A DNA stretch of 64,000 nt from Athripsodes cinereus (lineage: Eukaryota; Arthropoda; Insecta; Trichoptera; Leptoceridae), in NCBI GenBank assembly GCA_947579605.1, contig OX388314.1:8122001-8186000 (forward strand). The letters are read 5' to 3'. The notes under the pieces are model-generated. The model did no database searches. It was not told the DNA's origin and saw nothing but the letters and a program-made list of their open reading frames with translations. Shown here one piece after another: positions 34,739 to 48,597 of this stretch (within the stretch, counting starts at the first letter, position 1; every line of letters starts with the position of its first letter). Position numbers and translations under genes: made by a program.

Positions 34739-35258
34739 ACATACATCCAGTATAGAGCTGTAAATCAAAGTCGGATAGGCTACATAGAGGGTATTCGTTT
34801 CATCTCTAATTCTAATCTAACGGCGACGTTTTCTTTCAATATAAATTAGTGAACATGACCAGAGTAAACTCTGCGTTTTCCTTTCTGAATCAAGAAAATT
34901 TTTCAACGTATTATATTGCCCTTCAAGTATCAAATATGTAATAACATTATTAGGTACACATTTATGTTATTTATCTATGTAGATAAATATTTATAAATAT
35001 TTATTTCAACACTAACAATGTAAAAAAACAATAAAAAGTGCAATGAACGAACCAGGAAAAATAATACGTATTTACGCGATAACATTACATACTAGATAAA
35101 TTATTTGTTTTAATATTAGAAAACATCCGAGATTATGTATAGTAAACGTAGGTATAATGAAGAGAATTTTATGATCAAACGTCATATAGACAGACGGGTT
35201 TGCTGGAATGCAGGGGAAACAGTGCAAAGATCTACCGGCTACGAGAGTCATGTTGAAA

Positions 35259-35400
35259 TATCATTATTTTTTATTTATTTATTTATTCTTTTTGCACATA
35301 ATCATTATATAAGTGTTAACAAAACAATATAGAATTTAAAAAAACTAGGACGATGTGCAGTGGCGAGATTATCACAATAAAGTGATTTCTTCCATCTAAC
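35259..35400 (-). mobile_element. LINE 3' end fragment
   Basis: Minus orientation: (TTTA)n run at 35270-35288, then GGCGAGATTATCACAATAAA with stem-loop 35371-35386 and CTTCCATCTAAC. Same subfamily as 15700-16060. Confidence 0.65.
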
Positions 35401-35439
35401 CAATATAATTATAAAGTTTAATTTTTCGACCGACGGTTC

Positions 35440-35580
35440 TTGGTGGAAGTTCATATTAATATTTTTTTTAATGAAACACAATATATAGTTACTTTACGTC
35501 ACTTTACTTTTGCCTGACGATGAGAGCGGAAGCTCTTGAAAGCCGGCTCGCAAAATAAATAAAGTCAATAGTGTCTCATT
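35440..35580 (+). repeat. Dispersed repeat ending GAAAGCCGGCTCGCAAAATA
   Basis: CCTGACGATGAGAGCGGAAG, CTCTTGAAAGCCGGCTCGC then AATAAATAAAG; shared in reverse with 51555-51655. Probably a retroposon 3' end. Confidence 0.5.
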
Positions 35581-37329
35581 TTAAAAATCACTATAATTAT
35601 ACATGCTTTCGGGTAAACAGTAAACACACAGCAAGGAACAGCCATACATAAAACAGATATAAATAAAATAGATAGATATCTATTCAAATTCAGTTAAATA
35701 GTGCACCAACTTTTAGTATTACAAATGAGATGATTGTCAGATAATATAATATAATATATTTACCGTATACAAATATGGGTAATAAAATAGTCAATTCAAG
35801 TAAGAAAGTCCATTATGTAATATTAGACAGGAGTTCTAGCTAGATGAAACACGTTGGCAGAGGACAGAATAATATGTTGATGAAAAAAGGACCCTGAAGT
35901 CAATCATTCTATTGTTTACCTTATTTCATAGGCAAAGCAAGCGAACCCGCTTTTAGTCACGCGTTTCGTTCTTTAATATGAAATCTAATATAATCTATAT
36001 TTTATATTCTGTAATCGAAAGTTCGATGCATAAATAATAATAAAATGAGAGCTTTATATTTCTAGGAAAGAGGCAGACCGTAGGTTCCAACTGTATTGAG
36101 GAAAATAGTTCCCGTATATGCATTATGATATGCAAATGATTTCTAACATAAGTTAGGTGCTATAAGATGAACACCATACATACATAATTACAAAAGGGAA
36201 TAGAGAATGTAGAATATATACCAGGACAGCAATCACTATTTTGTGTCACTGAGAACTTCACAATTTATAGCGTAGATGTAATGTTTTTAGAAATCAAATA
36301 ATTTTCAAATAAAACGTTTGACTAAAATCATGATACTGTACATATTTACGCTAATCATGTTTGTATAATTTATATACATGAAACATGTACTAAAATATCA
36401 CATATCACTAAGAAGTCAGTATCTTGGAATGAACCATATAGTTAGTAGGTACATTTTTCGGGAAACGCCATTTGATTTTTTTGGTGAAGTCATTGGATTG
36501 CTATCAACAAACTTTCAGAAATAGTTACCAAAGTTTTAGAAAACAATATGTATTTCTTTGAGAAATTTTAAATGACATGCATTTTGAAGTAAACAAAATT
36601 AAAATTTTCAGCCTGAAACTGAAAAAACATTTTTTCCAGAAAAATCTGTAGTGCTAAATTTTGCCACACAAAGGGCTTTCAAATTACATCCCTGCCTCAG
36701 TTAGCGAAGCTACAATTGCGATTTGTATACCACCATATCTTGCCAGTTTTATCGTTTTTTGGCTACTTTGCATCTCCGTAATTCTAAAACGGGTTGACTA
36801 AATTTAATAAAATTTGTCAATATTCTGTCACCATAAAGAATTAATACCTAATAAAATTCATTACAACCTGAAATGGTGAGGCCAAAAAGTGTGTTGATCT
36901 AACGTAGAATGACTCACCATCAAGAGATTGAGAGAGACCTGAGCATTTAATTCATTAAACAGTCTTATAGACTTGCTAACAGGAGCATTTGCGATTACGT
37001 TCGTACTGCTATTTGGAGAGTTTATATTGTTTAGAGATCTAACTTGTCTTTATTTTAACGGTACTCATAGAACGGTCTCTATTTAGTACATGCAGTGGTC
37101 TGTACGTGGATGTTATTAAAAGTGACACAGTAAACAGCGAAGAAAAACAGTTGAAGCCATATACAAAGAGTAAAATGAGTCCTTATAGAAAATGTCTTAA
37201 TGGAGGTAGGTAAATAGTTAAGTACGCAATATTTCCTCAAGAATATTTAAAAAAAATGAAACCTGTTTCCTAAGCGTAAGATAAAACTTAATAGCAGCGA
37301 TTTTTATGAATATATCACATCTGAGCAGA

Positions 37330-37371
37330 ATATTGACCGGGCTTTGAGAGCCGTCAAAGCCCGGTCAATAT
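37330..37371. repeat. GC-rich perfect hairpin
   Basis: Arms ATATTGACCGGGCTTTGA (37330-37347) and complement (37354-37371), loop GAGCCG. Stands out in AT-rich surroundings. Confidence 0.8.
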
Positions 37372-38599
37372 CATGAAATATCACTCAAGGACTACTCTTG
37401 TTCATTGACGATATGATTAGTTTTCTGCTTCAGCGGCTAGTCAAGCATCGTATTCTGGGTTGGGTAAACATTATTATGATTATATCGAGCAATAAAACCA
37501 ATAAAACAATGACTCACAACTTTAAAAATAAAGATCAATGTAATCTAACTATACACAATGTAATAACATTGACGCTAGACGAGCAATGATAAAAAGACAT
37601 CTGTGTTATCTATACCTGTATTCATTTTAAAAAAGTAAGCAGGAAGAAATTCATATTACAACAAGGTCAGCTTTTGGCAACCGTTTTAATCAAAAATTTA
37701 GATAATAATGATTATATTTATATATAAAGATTTATTTATTTCTACTTCCCATAATATATTACATCGCCTTTCTTAGTATGCTATCAACACAGATAAATGG
37801 AGGTAGAAAAATGTGTCGAATTCTAATGTTGTGAAATTTATAAGACTTCTAAATATTTAGATAAGAATCGATTAACAAAATTTCGAAGTACACAACCGTC
37901 GTATTTTCAGGACCACGATTTTATGAATTCACTAAATTCATTTCACTACTCGGTAATTTTTACTAATATCTACAGTGAATGAAAAACATGTTAACTAGAA
38001 AACTAAATAACAGCAAATAATTTTAGGATAAATAACATATACCGCTATCCCTACACGAGTAGACGTACTTTGGTACTCACTAAAGCAAAAATAATACCGG
38101 AGGGAAAAAGAAAAGAGGAAAAGGCAAAAAGTTTTCCAGTATATTATATTCTTTATATAAAGAAGTAAAATATTACGAAGTAAAGATAATAAAAACACTA
38201 AATCGATTAGGAATAATATCACTTGGGAACACAAAAGGGATACCAGAGATGGAAAAATAGTAAAGTTCACTGCTGTAATACAATACAATACAATATGTAC
38301 CAGAGTACAAAAAATACGGCTGAAATAAAAGCGTGGCGCAGATAGCAAGCAGCCAACATAATACATATATTATTATTTACCTTACTCTGAAAGTAGTAAT
38401 ATACTGTAATGAAAGTTGATAATGCATAGTGAATTCTAACTACGAAGGAACATTATACGAGAGCATGTTGTCTATCCTATAATATAATACGATCATATCC
38501 AATCCAACGTTCTTTCACCAAATACCTCAACTATATTGAAATTCCTGGGAGATAGATATCCATCCAGTGCTCACATAATTATACTACATTATGGTACTC

Positions 38600-38936
38600 G
38601 TACCTTGTAACGAAGGCTAGATGAAATAAAAATACGCCAACAATTCGGTATCCGGCCTGTATTGCTATATAACTGCCTATTTAGAGTTGCGTTTAGTGTT
38701 GCGGGTCCCAGATGTTGGAACAAGCTGCCTCTGTGTCTGCGAGAGGAGGTGAATGGAGAGAGTTTTAAAAGAGGGCTGAAGACACACCTTTTTGCTGGGA
38801 GTTTCGGGTGATGGATACGATATACAGCGCCCTTGATATATTTAAGTTACTACTTATTAAACACTTTAAAACTGTTGTTATAGATTAGGTTGTTTAAATT
38901 AGATTAGTAGATACACTTTTGTGTATCTACTAATCA
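38600..38936 (+). mobile_element. LINE C-terminal relic with terminal hairpin
   Basis: Plus strand encodes RVAFSVAGPRCWNKLPLCLR, then SFKRGLKTHLF, the C-terminal signature of CR1-like ORF2. It is followed by GTTTCGGGTGATGGATACGA and ends with a perfect 15-bp hairpin (38902-38916 with 38921-38935, loop TTTT). Confidence 0.6.
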
Positions 38937-39482
38937 TGAAAAGTTACTATTCTTGAAAATCACTCCTAAAGGTAACTCACTCTAAAATAAATAAGCATCA
39001 ACAATGGCTGGATATCAGGCTACATCCGGATTAGGATCTAGCCCGATATCCATTATTCGGTCGGTATCTGGCCTACTATTCGTTTCATCACTAATAAAGA
39101 CTTGGGGTAGGCACAGAAGCAATAAACGTAAAACGAATCTACAAAGATGGTCAATATCGAAACTCGATAATGAGACGCTACTTATAAATTCAGAAAAAAA
39201 AACATACCCTACTTAAGGGTAGGTAATGACTGAATAACTTCTATTCAAACTGTTGTTTTTGACTAAGTTACACGTTACTTATGAGCGTTATTACGAAATT
39301 AGCGTTGTCCAAAAATATAAAATTACTCTCGGCTGTCAATTATTTTAATTGTTGAATTATTCTTGCATTCTGACCATACGACAACCGCTGCCATTAGAAA
39401 GATTAAAAAATTACATTAATCATATTTATGAAAATTTCGAGCCTTCATGTTATATTGAATAAAATCATAAATAATAAATCGT

Positions 39483-39800
39483 TTTGTTATTGACTCAGGC
39501 CTCTGACTGGTGACACTCCTCACCCTGTGTGGTGTGAGGAGTTGGACACGAATGCTAGAAACTTTGAATGTTTTCAAATATTTGTGAACGTTTGGAGATC
39601 TAGATGGGAGCTTCTCAGATAGCAGGGTAAGCCTCCTGTCGACTGATTTGCTCTTCTACATGACTTGGTCCTTGGTGGTGGCACTTCCGGGCGATTGTGC
39701 TGAGCTCTCTCTTCTCTTATCTGTTTTGTGTCTGTCTTTTCTCCACACAGGAGGTGAGTTTTTGTTCCTTGCTGCCCTTGGTGAGTATTTAACATGTGCC
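39483..39800. repeat. Unclassified GC-richer block, probable repeat
   Basis: Distinct composition; minus strand reads RPEVPPPRTKSCRRANQSTG in one frame. Start and end unclear, family not recognised. Confidence 0.3.
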
Positions 39801-40025
39801 CTTGCTTGTTGAGTTGAAATATATATTGTAATCATAATTATGTAGGCACACATAAATTTTATAATAGTTTATGTCCTTAGTGCATATTCGTACGTAACTG
39901 TAAGATAGACTTAAGAAAATTTATGTATATTTCTAGATGAAGTTTTTAAAACATTAACTTTAAAACATTCCCCGTCCTCTGAACCTGTACTGAAATCGAT
40001 AAATCAACCTGAAATAGATTATTAT

Positions 40026-40280
40026 CCCGTGGAGCACCCGGTAAAGAATTGGTCTCCCACTCTTCTGCGTAAGTTTTCGAGTGTCCTGTAAAAGGCAGGT
40101 GTTCGAAAAAAATAAGACATTTTACATCTTAAATTCAGCGTTGAGGTTTACCACCCATCCTGAATGTCTTGATTTTATACTGGCACAAAGAGGACAGTTT
40201 GTATGTTTCTTACATACAGCTGATCTGCTGGCTACCCCACTTGTGGGATATGCCGTGATGGTATAGTAGTAGTAGTAGTA
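40026..40280 (+). repeat. REP-A copy, most complete
   Basis: Starts CCCGTGGAGCACCCGGTAAA, includes CTGATCTGCTGGCTACCCC and ends (TAG)n. Best available consensus-like copy. Confidence 0.85.
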
Positions 40281-40466
40281 CAAATAAGGTTCTGGTTTGA
40301 TTAGAGATAACTGTATTCTCATCTAGTCATAGCTAGCAAGCTATATCTAAATAGGCATTTTGTTGTAAGTACGCTGATTGAATACTACTATTGCGATGAG
40401 AATATGGGAAAACACTATGTCATGAAATAAAGTTCGAAGTAATATCAACGTAAAACAAAAGAAATG

Positions 40467-40600
40467 TTATTTATTTATTTATTTATTTCATATCGACAGC
40501 ACACTAAAGACAAAATATATGCATAAAAACAAACAATGCAAACAAAAAATGGTATCAATATATCGCCCTATTTATAAGTGTACACAAATTAAAAATTCAT
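40467..40600 (-). mobile_element. Probable LINE 3' end fragment
   Basis: (TTTA)n run at 40467-40490 followed by AT-rich sequence and TATCGCCCTATTTATAAG. Only the tail pattern supports this. Confidence 0.4.
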
Positions 40601-41302
40601 ATTAAGTTTGAAGCCCATAAGGTTGTCAGATTTAAATAAAAGAATAGTAAAACGATAAAAAAGCTACCACATTAGACAATAAAAAAAAACAATATAAAGA
40701 AAAATAACAGTCTTATATAATATTGTTATATATAATGTTATCAAAAACTTTTGTCAAATAATATCATGACAGCCCAATCCCCACAGTATCTCGAAATTAG
40801 AGAGAATAGCGAGTAAAAATAAGCCATTCAGAAAGGGTGGTACATTATATTGCTGAAATGAAAATGTTAACGTCTATACATGATGGATTACTACAGCACA
40901 TTAGAAAATTCTAAAGGAATAAAAAACTACATATATGATAGTGGGAAATATTATCTATTCCAGGAACGTCATAAAAAAGGAACAAGATTATATAATTTTC
41001 AAAACATGCCTTCAGGCAGTAACATCTTATCGCTGAAATGGTACACTATCAAAATAAAATCTCCCAGAACTTTGTTCACTTGATAGATTGACAATCAGTT
41101 TTCCTTACAGGCGACTTTTTCTTTTTCGTGTCCTAGGTCTAAATTTTCTCATTCCAATAGCTGGCGACAGATAACACATTATATAAAAAAAAACTAATGA
41201 AAACAATAGGAGCAACCATTTTTTTGAATCTCACATTTCAGATCTCGAATGAATCAAGATCTCCAATCTAAAAGTTAATTAATATTCTAAACACAAATAA
41301 TA

Positions 41303-41478
41303 TTTACAAAATGTATTGTGGAAAAAAACTAAGTTGAGATATCCAGAAACTTTTTCAAGTGTAACAACTGCAAACAAAAACGATAGACTTTTTACAAAAT
41401 GTATTGTGGAAAAAAACTAAGTTGAGATATCCAGAAACTTTTTCAAGTGTAACAACTGCAAACTAAAACGATAGACTT
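41303..41478. repeat. 88-bp tandem duplication
   Basis: Two consecutive copies (41303-41390, 41391-41478) beginning TTTACAAAATGTATTGTGG, differing at about one or two bases. Confidence 0.9.
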
Positions 41479-42097
41479 TTTACGTCTTATGACAACGATC
41501 ATAGTCTGTTGAGTATGGAAGGTGTTCACCAATTCAGATACCTACATGTGGGACTTTAAAATTATATATTATCAGACGTGACAAAATATAAATGTCAACT
41601 AAATGACAAAACTAAAGGCCGTGTGAACTTAAAATAATCAGTTCATATGTTATTCCTTACCCCGTTCTGTACATGAAAATACGACTTGTTTATTACCGGT
41701 GTATTCATAATATATCTATATTATGCTGTGCATATTTGATGTGCACAGAGGTGACATAGAGAACAAATGGGCATAAATAATGATGCTAGACTTTTCTTAC
41801 CAGAGGTCACGTCATGTTAATAGGAATAAACGTAAAATTTAAGATAAAAAATACGTCGTGGAAATTTTATCTCGCAAAGTGTCACCATTAACGATTTATC
41901 ACTCGAATGATTAAACTTCGCGTATTAATCATTTAATAAATTGTGTTTTTTATAAGTATTCTTACGATTCTTATTAAAAATAGATCATTCAAATTTGATT
42001 GGCGGCTGTAAATTGCGTATTATCTGCTTTTCTTTTAATTGAAAAACTAAATACTTTTTATATGGTAATGTAATAGTGGGCAAATAGCTCGCTCTCT

Positions 42098-42192
42098 GTG
42101 CAATGAATTGTAGAGCTTGTAGTTTTATGATATTTTGTAAGGATTGATGTTATAACCATTGTACAGTAAAGAACAAAATAAATAAATAATAG
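42098..42192 (+). mobile_element. Probable LINE tail fragment
   Basis: Ends in ATTGTACAGTAAAGAACAAA and (AATA)n, resembling the LINE-1 tail GTACAGTAAAGAATG. Confidence 0.4.
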
Positions 42193-42503
42193 TTTGTGGT
42201 ACAGTATTAAAATTTTATTAGACCGCTCGCGTACAAAGTACTGTCCACAAAGTGTGGATAAAAAATAATTTATTTCATCATAGATATAAAATAATTGAAA
42301 AGCAAAAACAACACTGGTTTAGCATGTGAAATTTCATAATAAATATTTAAGTTGCTTTGTAAATGAGGTGTATGATTATTGTTCATATATCCTTAATAGA
42401 CCAATAGCCGATTTCACCAGACTATAGTCAGTAAGAAGGAAACTAATGCTCTTTATTCCGATTCTTATTGAATATTTTCTTGGACAAAAATAATGAGTAA
42501 AAG

Positions 42504-42661
42504 TTCCGTGGAGTACCCTGTTGGTCTCGCAATTTTTTCCGTAAGTGAATATCATATTTTTTTGTTGAGAAGACAGGTTACATGTTAATTACAAGCAGCT
42601 GGTATGTTGGCTACCCCACACATGGTAAATGCCGAGATAGTATAGTAGTAGTAGTAGTAGA
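42504..42661 (+). repeat. REP-A copy with internal deletion
   Basis: TTCCGTGGAGTACCC start, TGTTGGCTACCCCACACATG and (TAG)n end at 42643-42661; middle missing. Confidence 0.7.
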
Positions 42662-43673
42662 TAAAAATAAAATTGGTCTCATTTATCAAAAAACTGCATA
42701 GGGAGTAAAATCTTATTCTAGATGTTTTATTAAAATATTATTTGATGCTCTATGTATTAATAGCACCATGGAATCTTTGACAAGTTGGGAAGCTTCAATA
42801 ACTTTGAGTTTTAAAAATAATACGAAAATCAGGATGTATTTCATATTTGATGATTGCTGAATTGAAGTTGTAATGTCTTACACGCAATGTTTTGCGAGTA
42901 CCTATCTCTCTTTCACAGGACATCGGAAAACTTACAGAAAATAGTTGGGAATCCTATGTAGTCTCTGTCAATAATATAATCCATTTGATTTTTACTGTTT
43001 ATACACACAACTTGTCCAATTCAGGATAATAGAACTAAAAGGTAAACAAATATCACTCAGCTACGCATAAAAGACAGGATACGTCCATATATATACAGCT
43101 ACCTAGATATGTTAAAAACCGATTACCATATTCACGTTTTATATAGGTTGGATAATATTCATCCAATCAAAATGTGTACATAATAAAATTGCGTATCACT
43201 TTATTTACACAGTACCTACTACGACTCAGAAAATAATATATAATGTAGATATGTATGCATTACATAAAGTATTATTATAATTCAAAAACAATATCAGAAT
43301 AGTGTAACCAAAACACGTTCACCGTACAGCAGAATATCGGATAAAATTCTAATTAATTAAATTGTAATTTATACTTTGATTCTCGGCACTTGTACGGAGC
43401 ACGCGATGTGATGGCTAAATCAATACACGAGCTCAGCCAGGAGCGAGAGGACAATAAATTCTAATATTGATACACAATGTACTGCACTTTTACTGGCAAT
43501 GAAAAGGAAAACCATATATTATCTTTGTCATTCAATTTCAATATTAAGCTACATCTAGCTATTTATTTCTCTAGCTTGCTTCAATCCTCGAGGACTTGAT
43601 TTTACAAACAAAGAAGGATTATTTGAATCTATTCGTTTTTTAATGTTCAAAGATCAGAAACACAATATTCTAC

Positions 43674-43702
43674 TGTGAGTGTGTGTGTGTGTGTGTGTGA
43701 AT
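43674..43702. repeat. (TG)n microsatellite
   Basis: About twelve TG units. Confidence 0.9.
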
Positions 43703-43769
43703 AAATGTGTAAATAAAGAGTCTTGAGAATCTATATATCTAAATCTATATTATAATAATTGAATTGTGG

Positions 43770-43949
43770 TTTTTTTTTTTTTTAAAGATATATCTGGGTT
43801 TTGTTATAAACCCAAATACAACTTTATACACCTTCCACAGTAAGCTAAAAGCTTGTGTCGTGAAAGGGGAGTTTGCCGGCACCTGGGATCGAACCGCGGA
43901 CCCCTTGTTCAAGAGGCCGAGACTCTACCTCCAGGCTACCGACGAACTC
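43770..43949 (-). mobile_element. SINE-1 copy
   Basis: Same family in reverse; T-run from 43770; possible short duplication TTGTGG on both sides. Confidence 0.85.
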
Positions 43950-44814
43950 GGTTTGTGGATAAAAGATTAATATCAAACTTCATGGTTCATTAAAAACATA
44001 CGCAATGAAATGCTATAAAGCCACTAATCCTTTTTCTAAAAAAATATTACAAATATAGGTAGGTACCAATAATGTATCTTGGAAAACGTACCTATGTCTA
44101 CACATTTTCACACCAAACATTTTAAAATTTGCGATGTTCACTCACCAACATCTTTGAATAATAAATTGTTTGGACAATAGTTTATCTTACAACGCATCAG
44201 CAACGGATTTGGAAAAACCTTGCTTTTTATTTCGCTCTCCGCGTATTATATTAGATGTCTTTTTCCATATTTACTTAATTTCATATAGCCGAAATCGGAA
44301 ATATGTCGGCGTAGAGATTCGTTTTCAAAACATAATCCATACTACCAAACACCCAACCACACCTACACGATGTTGAAGTGGACAAAGATAATAGACTTGT
44401 CCAACCAAACAAGAAAATAATGATACATAATATATTTATGTAATATATGATACAGCGAATATTGTTTGTTACGCACTTACACTATGACTAATAAGGGTGT
44501 AAGGGCAACCTTCTTGTAACCACGTGACAACATCATAATCAATAAAGCATATTAACATACTCAGACATCAGCTGAAATGTCTGCTACATAGTAAATTCTA
44601 CACTTTATAACACTCTAGACTTTATAAGATAATAATACCTAGCATGGTAAAGAAAATATTTCAATATCATCATCATACCGTTTACTTTTAGTTGTAGGCA
44701 TAAAATAATAATAATACTCTTAATTCCCGATCTGGAGGTGGGTTGTGCAAGCTTCTCAGGTCCATAGAAAATACATTTAATCATATAAAAATAAAAAATC
44801 ATAAAAAATAAAAC

Positions 44815-44980
44815 AAAAGATCGAGCGCCATCATATATGCTCAACATGTGTTCGCCTTGTAGGATCTGATTACACGAAGTTGCCATTCTCAGACTATTAA
44901 GTCTCCGAGAACCATTCCTCTCAACGATGTGTTTTCTTGGTCATTCTGTCCTCGTCCATTCTTTCCACTTCGATATCAAT
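44815..44980 (-). mobile_element. RTE-like LINE fragment
   Basis: Minus strand reads gtggaaagaatggacgagga followed by the same series of motifs as 56780-56930 (AGAGGAATGG, CGGAGAC, ATCCTACAAGG, TTGAGCA). Diverged and frame-broken copy. Confidence 0.6.
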
Positions 44981-45972
44981 TCCGTTATATACAAGTAAGA
45001 AAGACAGCCATCTGATGAAGTTCATATTACATACATTCTATTATAGCTTTGAAATAACTTTTTAATATTTATGTATGCCTCTAAAACCTTCAGAATACAA
45101 TTTGTTTAAACTTTCAATCAACTGAAAAATCAAAACCAAAGTTCTATCTTATAAACTTTATTTAATTAAAATCTGATATCGCTTCATATTTCGATTAAAC
45201 TATGCGACATTATGAAAATATATAAAAGTATCTAAAATGCATCTATGTAATTAAATCACCTGCACCGAGTGCAAATAAAATCGGCTCAAAGATTGAACGA
45301 AGAACTTCTGCTTAAAAAATGCTATGATAGTCGTATTTACTTATTCATATAATAATGTATCATAGAATTTCTTTACGTTTTCATTCATGTACATGATTGT
45401 ATATTATGAAAAAGTTCACTACTTATAATGAGTAGGTTTTCCTACGGTTTTCCCGATATATTTTGTATGGATTCCTTCAATGACGAGGTGAGAATGATAC
45501 GATTATTGTCATCACCATCCACACTGTATTGCAAATAATCAAATTAACTATCTACGTGTTGTAGGTAGGTAAATTGTCAGTTAGAATGAAGTTAGGTAAT
45601 GGAGCCGAGTGCGTTATATGTAGTAGTTGACGTAAATACTTGGCCGAACCTCATGTCCAGTAGATAATATTGCAAGTAATCGTAACACACATAGGTACTC
45701 AAGCTTGTTGGAGGTAATTTCGTTCACCAACGTGTATAATGTATAGTATTAAGTTTCATTCAATTCAGAAAATTCATTCACAAAGACAATAATTTATATT
45801 AATATAAATCCGAAAATAAACTAAATCCTCTGTGTATTGGTTTACAAAGCTGATATTTTTTTAATATTTTGTATTGATTAATGCTTTAATTGTACACACT
45901 GAACGGAGACCACACATCACCAACGACTCTCCCAGGATTCATAGACTCCTATCTATTGGCAAAAAATCAATT

Positions 45973-46096
45973 GTACATACATCACGCCATTTCATGCAGG
46001 GTAGGCAGAAAAGATCGAGCGTCATTCTACTATATTTCTTGCACACACTGTTTACATCCATAACATTCATACAAATCCTCGTACATGCTCTCCTTT
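45973..46096 (-). mobile_element. RTE-like LINE 3' end fragment
   Basis: Minus strand matches the last 120 bases of the 56560-57064 element: GAGGATTTGTATGA, CGCTCGATCTTTTCTGCC, CTACC, GGCGTGATGTATGTAC. Tail at the low-coordinate end. Confidence 0.6.
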
Positions 46097-47879
46097 TAAA
46101 ATGATTAGCACGTGTCTATCCTTCAATATCTAGTCATCATAATTTAGCCATTTGAACCTCGAGTTATATTTGGGAAACAGACAGAAATGATCTACCTGCA
46201 ATTAGAATATAATATTTACTTTTCAATAATTAGACGTGTGTTTTCATTAGAAAAAATCACTAGACCAACACAATTGATAAATTAATATTGAGTGAATTGG
46301 TACGTATGCGGTATGAACAAAAAACAATTCGTCAAAATATTCCGAAATGATAATCAAATCGTTTTCGGTTCAATTGATCCTCTAAGATCTTTGATTATAT
46401 CAAGTAATTTTATTGTAAAATGGTTAAAACGAAACTCGGAGACAGATAAAAAATAAAAAAAGCACAATACTGTAATGTTTAGCATAATAATGTAAAAAAA
46501 AAACAAGCCACGCATGTGCGCACCTACATATTTTTTTATCAAAAACATCATCTCTTCGCTAGTAATGTGCATATTAATTAATACCCATGACAGATTCGTT
46601 CATAAAGAAAATTCACTGATTCGCATCAATGAACAATCTCGAAATTACATCTACAAGATAAACAATAATAACAATTAGGTATATACTATATGAAATACAT
46701 TCGCGTATATACAGAGAAAGATCCAATAAACGAATATTAAAAAATGATGATCAAATATAAAATGGAATTTATAAATCAAACTTTTACTTGCCTCAGTATT
46801 TATTGGTGAAAAATCGTGGTTTTAGGGGAAATCTTCAATTTGATAAGGAAAAAAAAAGATAATAGAAAGATTGGCACTCTCGCAATTTAACAACTAATTA
46901 GGCAATTTATCAGTGAACCAGGTTCCAGGGACCTGCAACAACCTTTATTTACTGTTTCAATATCAAAACAACAATATCTTATGAATGAAAATGACGTTGA
47001 AAAAGATGACTCGATTAGTAACAAATCGCTTTGCACTAAATTTTTTTATCATTCTTCTTGAATGCTGAAGATAAAAAAAGAACATCTTGTAAACAAAACA
47101 TGTATTGAGTGAACAATTAACAATTTCATTTGACACATTATCGCAGTAATTTCAGTCTGTAATCTAATATTTTTGCTGACAACGTTTTTCACTGATTTTT
47201 TTGAGTCAAAACTAAAATAATTCCAGTTAGTATTTGACCGTCCTATCTATGTCTGACGCGACGCGACGCCTCATACCATTCATAACGTCATAGCTGGCAA
47301 AGGCAATGAACGAAGTATCAACAAAACTATCAGAGTAGGTAACAAAATAGTGAAAGTTATAACAATGGGGACTGTAGGTATAGCATGTATCTGCCTACCT
47401 ATAGGTAATGTTATGACGTTCATCAATGTTGTATTATATAATTATCTGTCCTAGGTCTATTGATATAATCAATATTTTCATCATAAATTCGGGTAATCGG
47501 AGATATATTAAATTTTTTCATCAACTCTGTATACAAAAATAAAGCCAAATAGTTGTTGCAGTGTGCTTTATGTGAAGAATGCCCATAGCCTGACTTCTTT
47601 CTCTAAAATTAAGATATTGTTTCACCTAGACATTAACGGGACATGTTACATTCGTCCTCAGTACCACATTTCAACACATCAATCTTTCTTTTTTCCACCA
47701 ATGATGGGAATATTAATGTTATTTTGCTTTGATTTTTTCGTATTATAGTAATATAGAGGAGGCTTTTAATCAATTGTATTCGCAATTTATTTATTTATCT
47801 ATACATAGTTCACGACACAAGACCTTTACATGTCATAAAAATATAATAATACATTGCTGAGATAAATATACTAAAAAAT

Positions 47880-48105
47880 ATCCCGTGGAGTCCCCGCAAA
47901 AGAATACAACTCTCACTTTCTTAAATGTAAGTTTACGAGTGTCATATAAGAGACACGTATTCGTAAAACATCACGTTTTAAGACATCAACATCTTCAAAT
48001 CAGTGATGAGATGTGCCAAATATTCTGAATGCTTTAACTTTTACTGGCACGGAGAAGACGACTTGGATTCTTTTGAAAGCAGTTGGGTCCGTTGATTTTT
48101 TTAAT
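47880..48105 (+). repeat. REP-A copy, diverged
   Basis: ATCCCGTGGAGTCCCCGCAA start, GAATGCTTTAACTTTTACTGGC middle, 3' tail lost. Confidence 0.65.
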
Positions 48106-48597
48106 TATTGCCGAAAAGACTGACTATTTCGGTCGAAAAAAAAACACACTTTCTAGTGAAATCGTGCGTAGTTCTCCTTTTATTAGATTGCCATTTATAT
48201 TAAATTAAACTCATTCGTTGTAAAAAAGTGAAATGCCTATAGTTGATCCAAGTTGTAATTACTATGAGGTATCTGCTGGAGCTCAGGTATCAAATTAGTC
48301 GAGCACTAACTACCGAACGTATCTACAATGATACTTACTTTACTTGAATTTTAAAGCGTAATAATACATAATTATTTATAACTAGATAGATAACATTACC
48401 AAAAAAACTCCAAACCTTTACAACGAGTTATTGATCTAGAAAAGTAAAAGGAATTGTTATGTTATGCAACGTTGATTAACGATACTTAATTGAACACAAA
48501 CCAAAAGAAAACCTGAGAAAGTATCAACTGGTGCCGAAAAACTAGGTAACGTAATTAGTACGTAATATAAACGTAGTCAAAAATAAGTAATCGTATT

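Larger units (their letters stand above)
31353..38599. other. Presumed RNF144 intron or upstream DNA, left part
   Basis: Apart from the LINE, SINE, MITE and hairpin entries listed, AT-rich and unrecognised (notably 31353-32089, 33831-34220, 34739-35258, 35581-37329, 37372-38599). Confidence 0.5.

Noticed and set aside
6655..40266. Open frames at 6655 and 40081 sharing CLDFILAQRGQFVCFL
   Set aside because: Translation of the REP-A repeat; other copies break the frame.
29891..43970. Repeated open frames at 29891, 34261 and 43764 containing KGEFAGTW
   Set aside because: These are SINE-1 copies in reverse; the frame crosses the tRNA-like head and has no conserved start or independent support.
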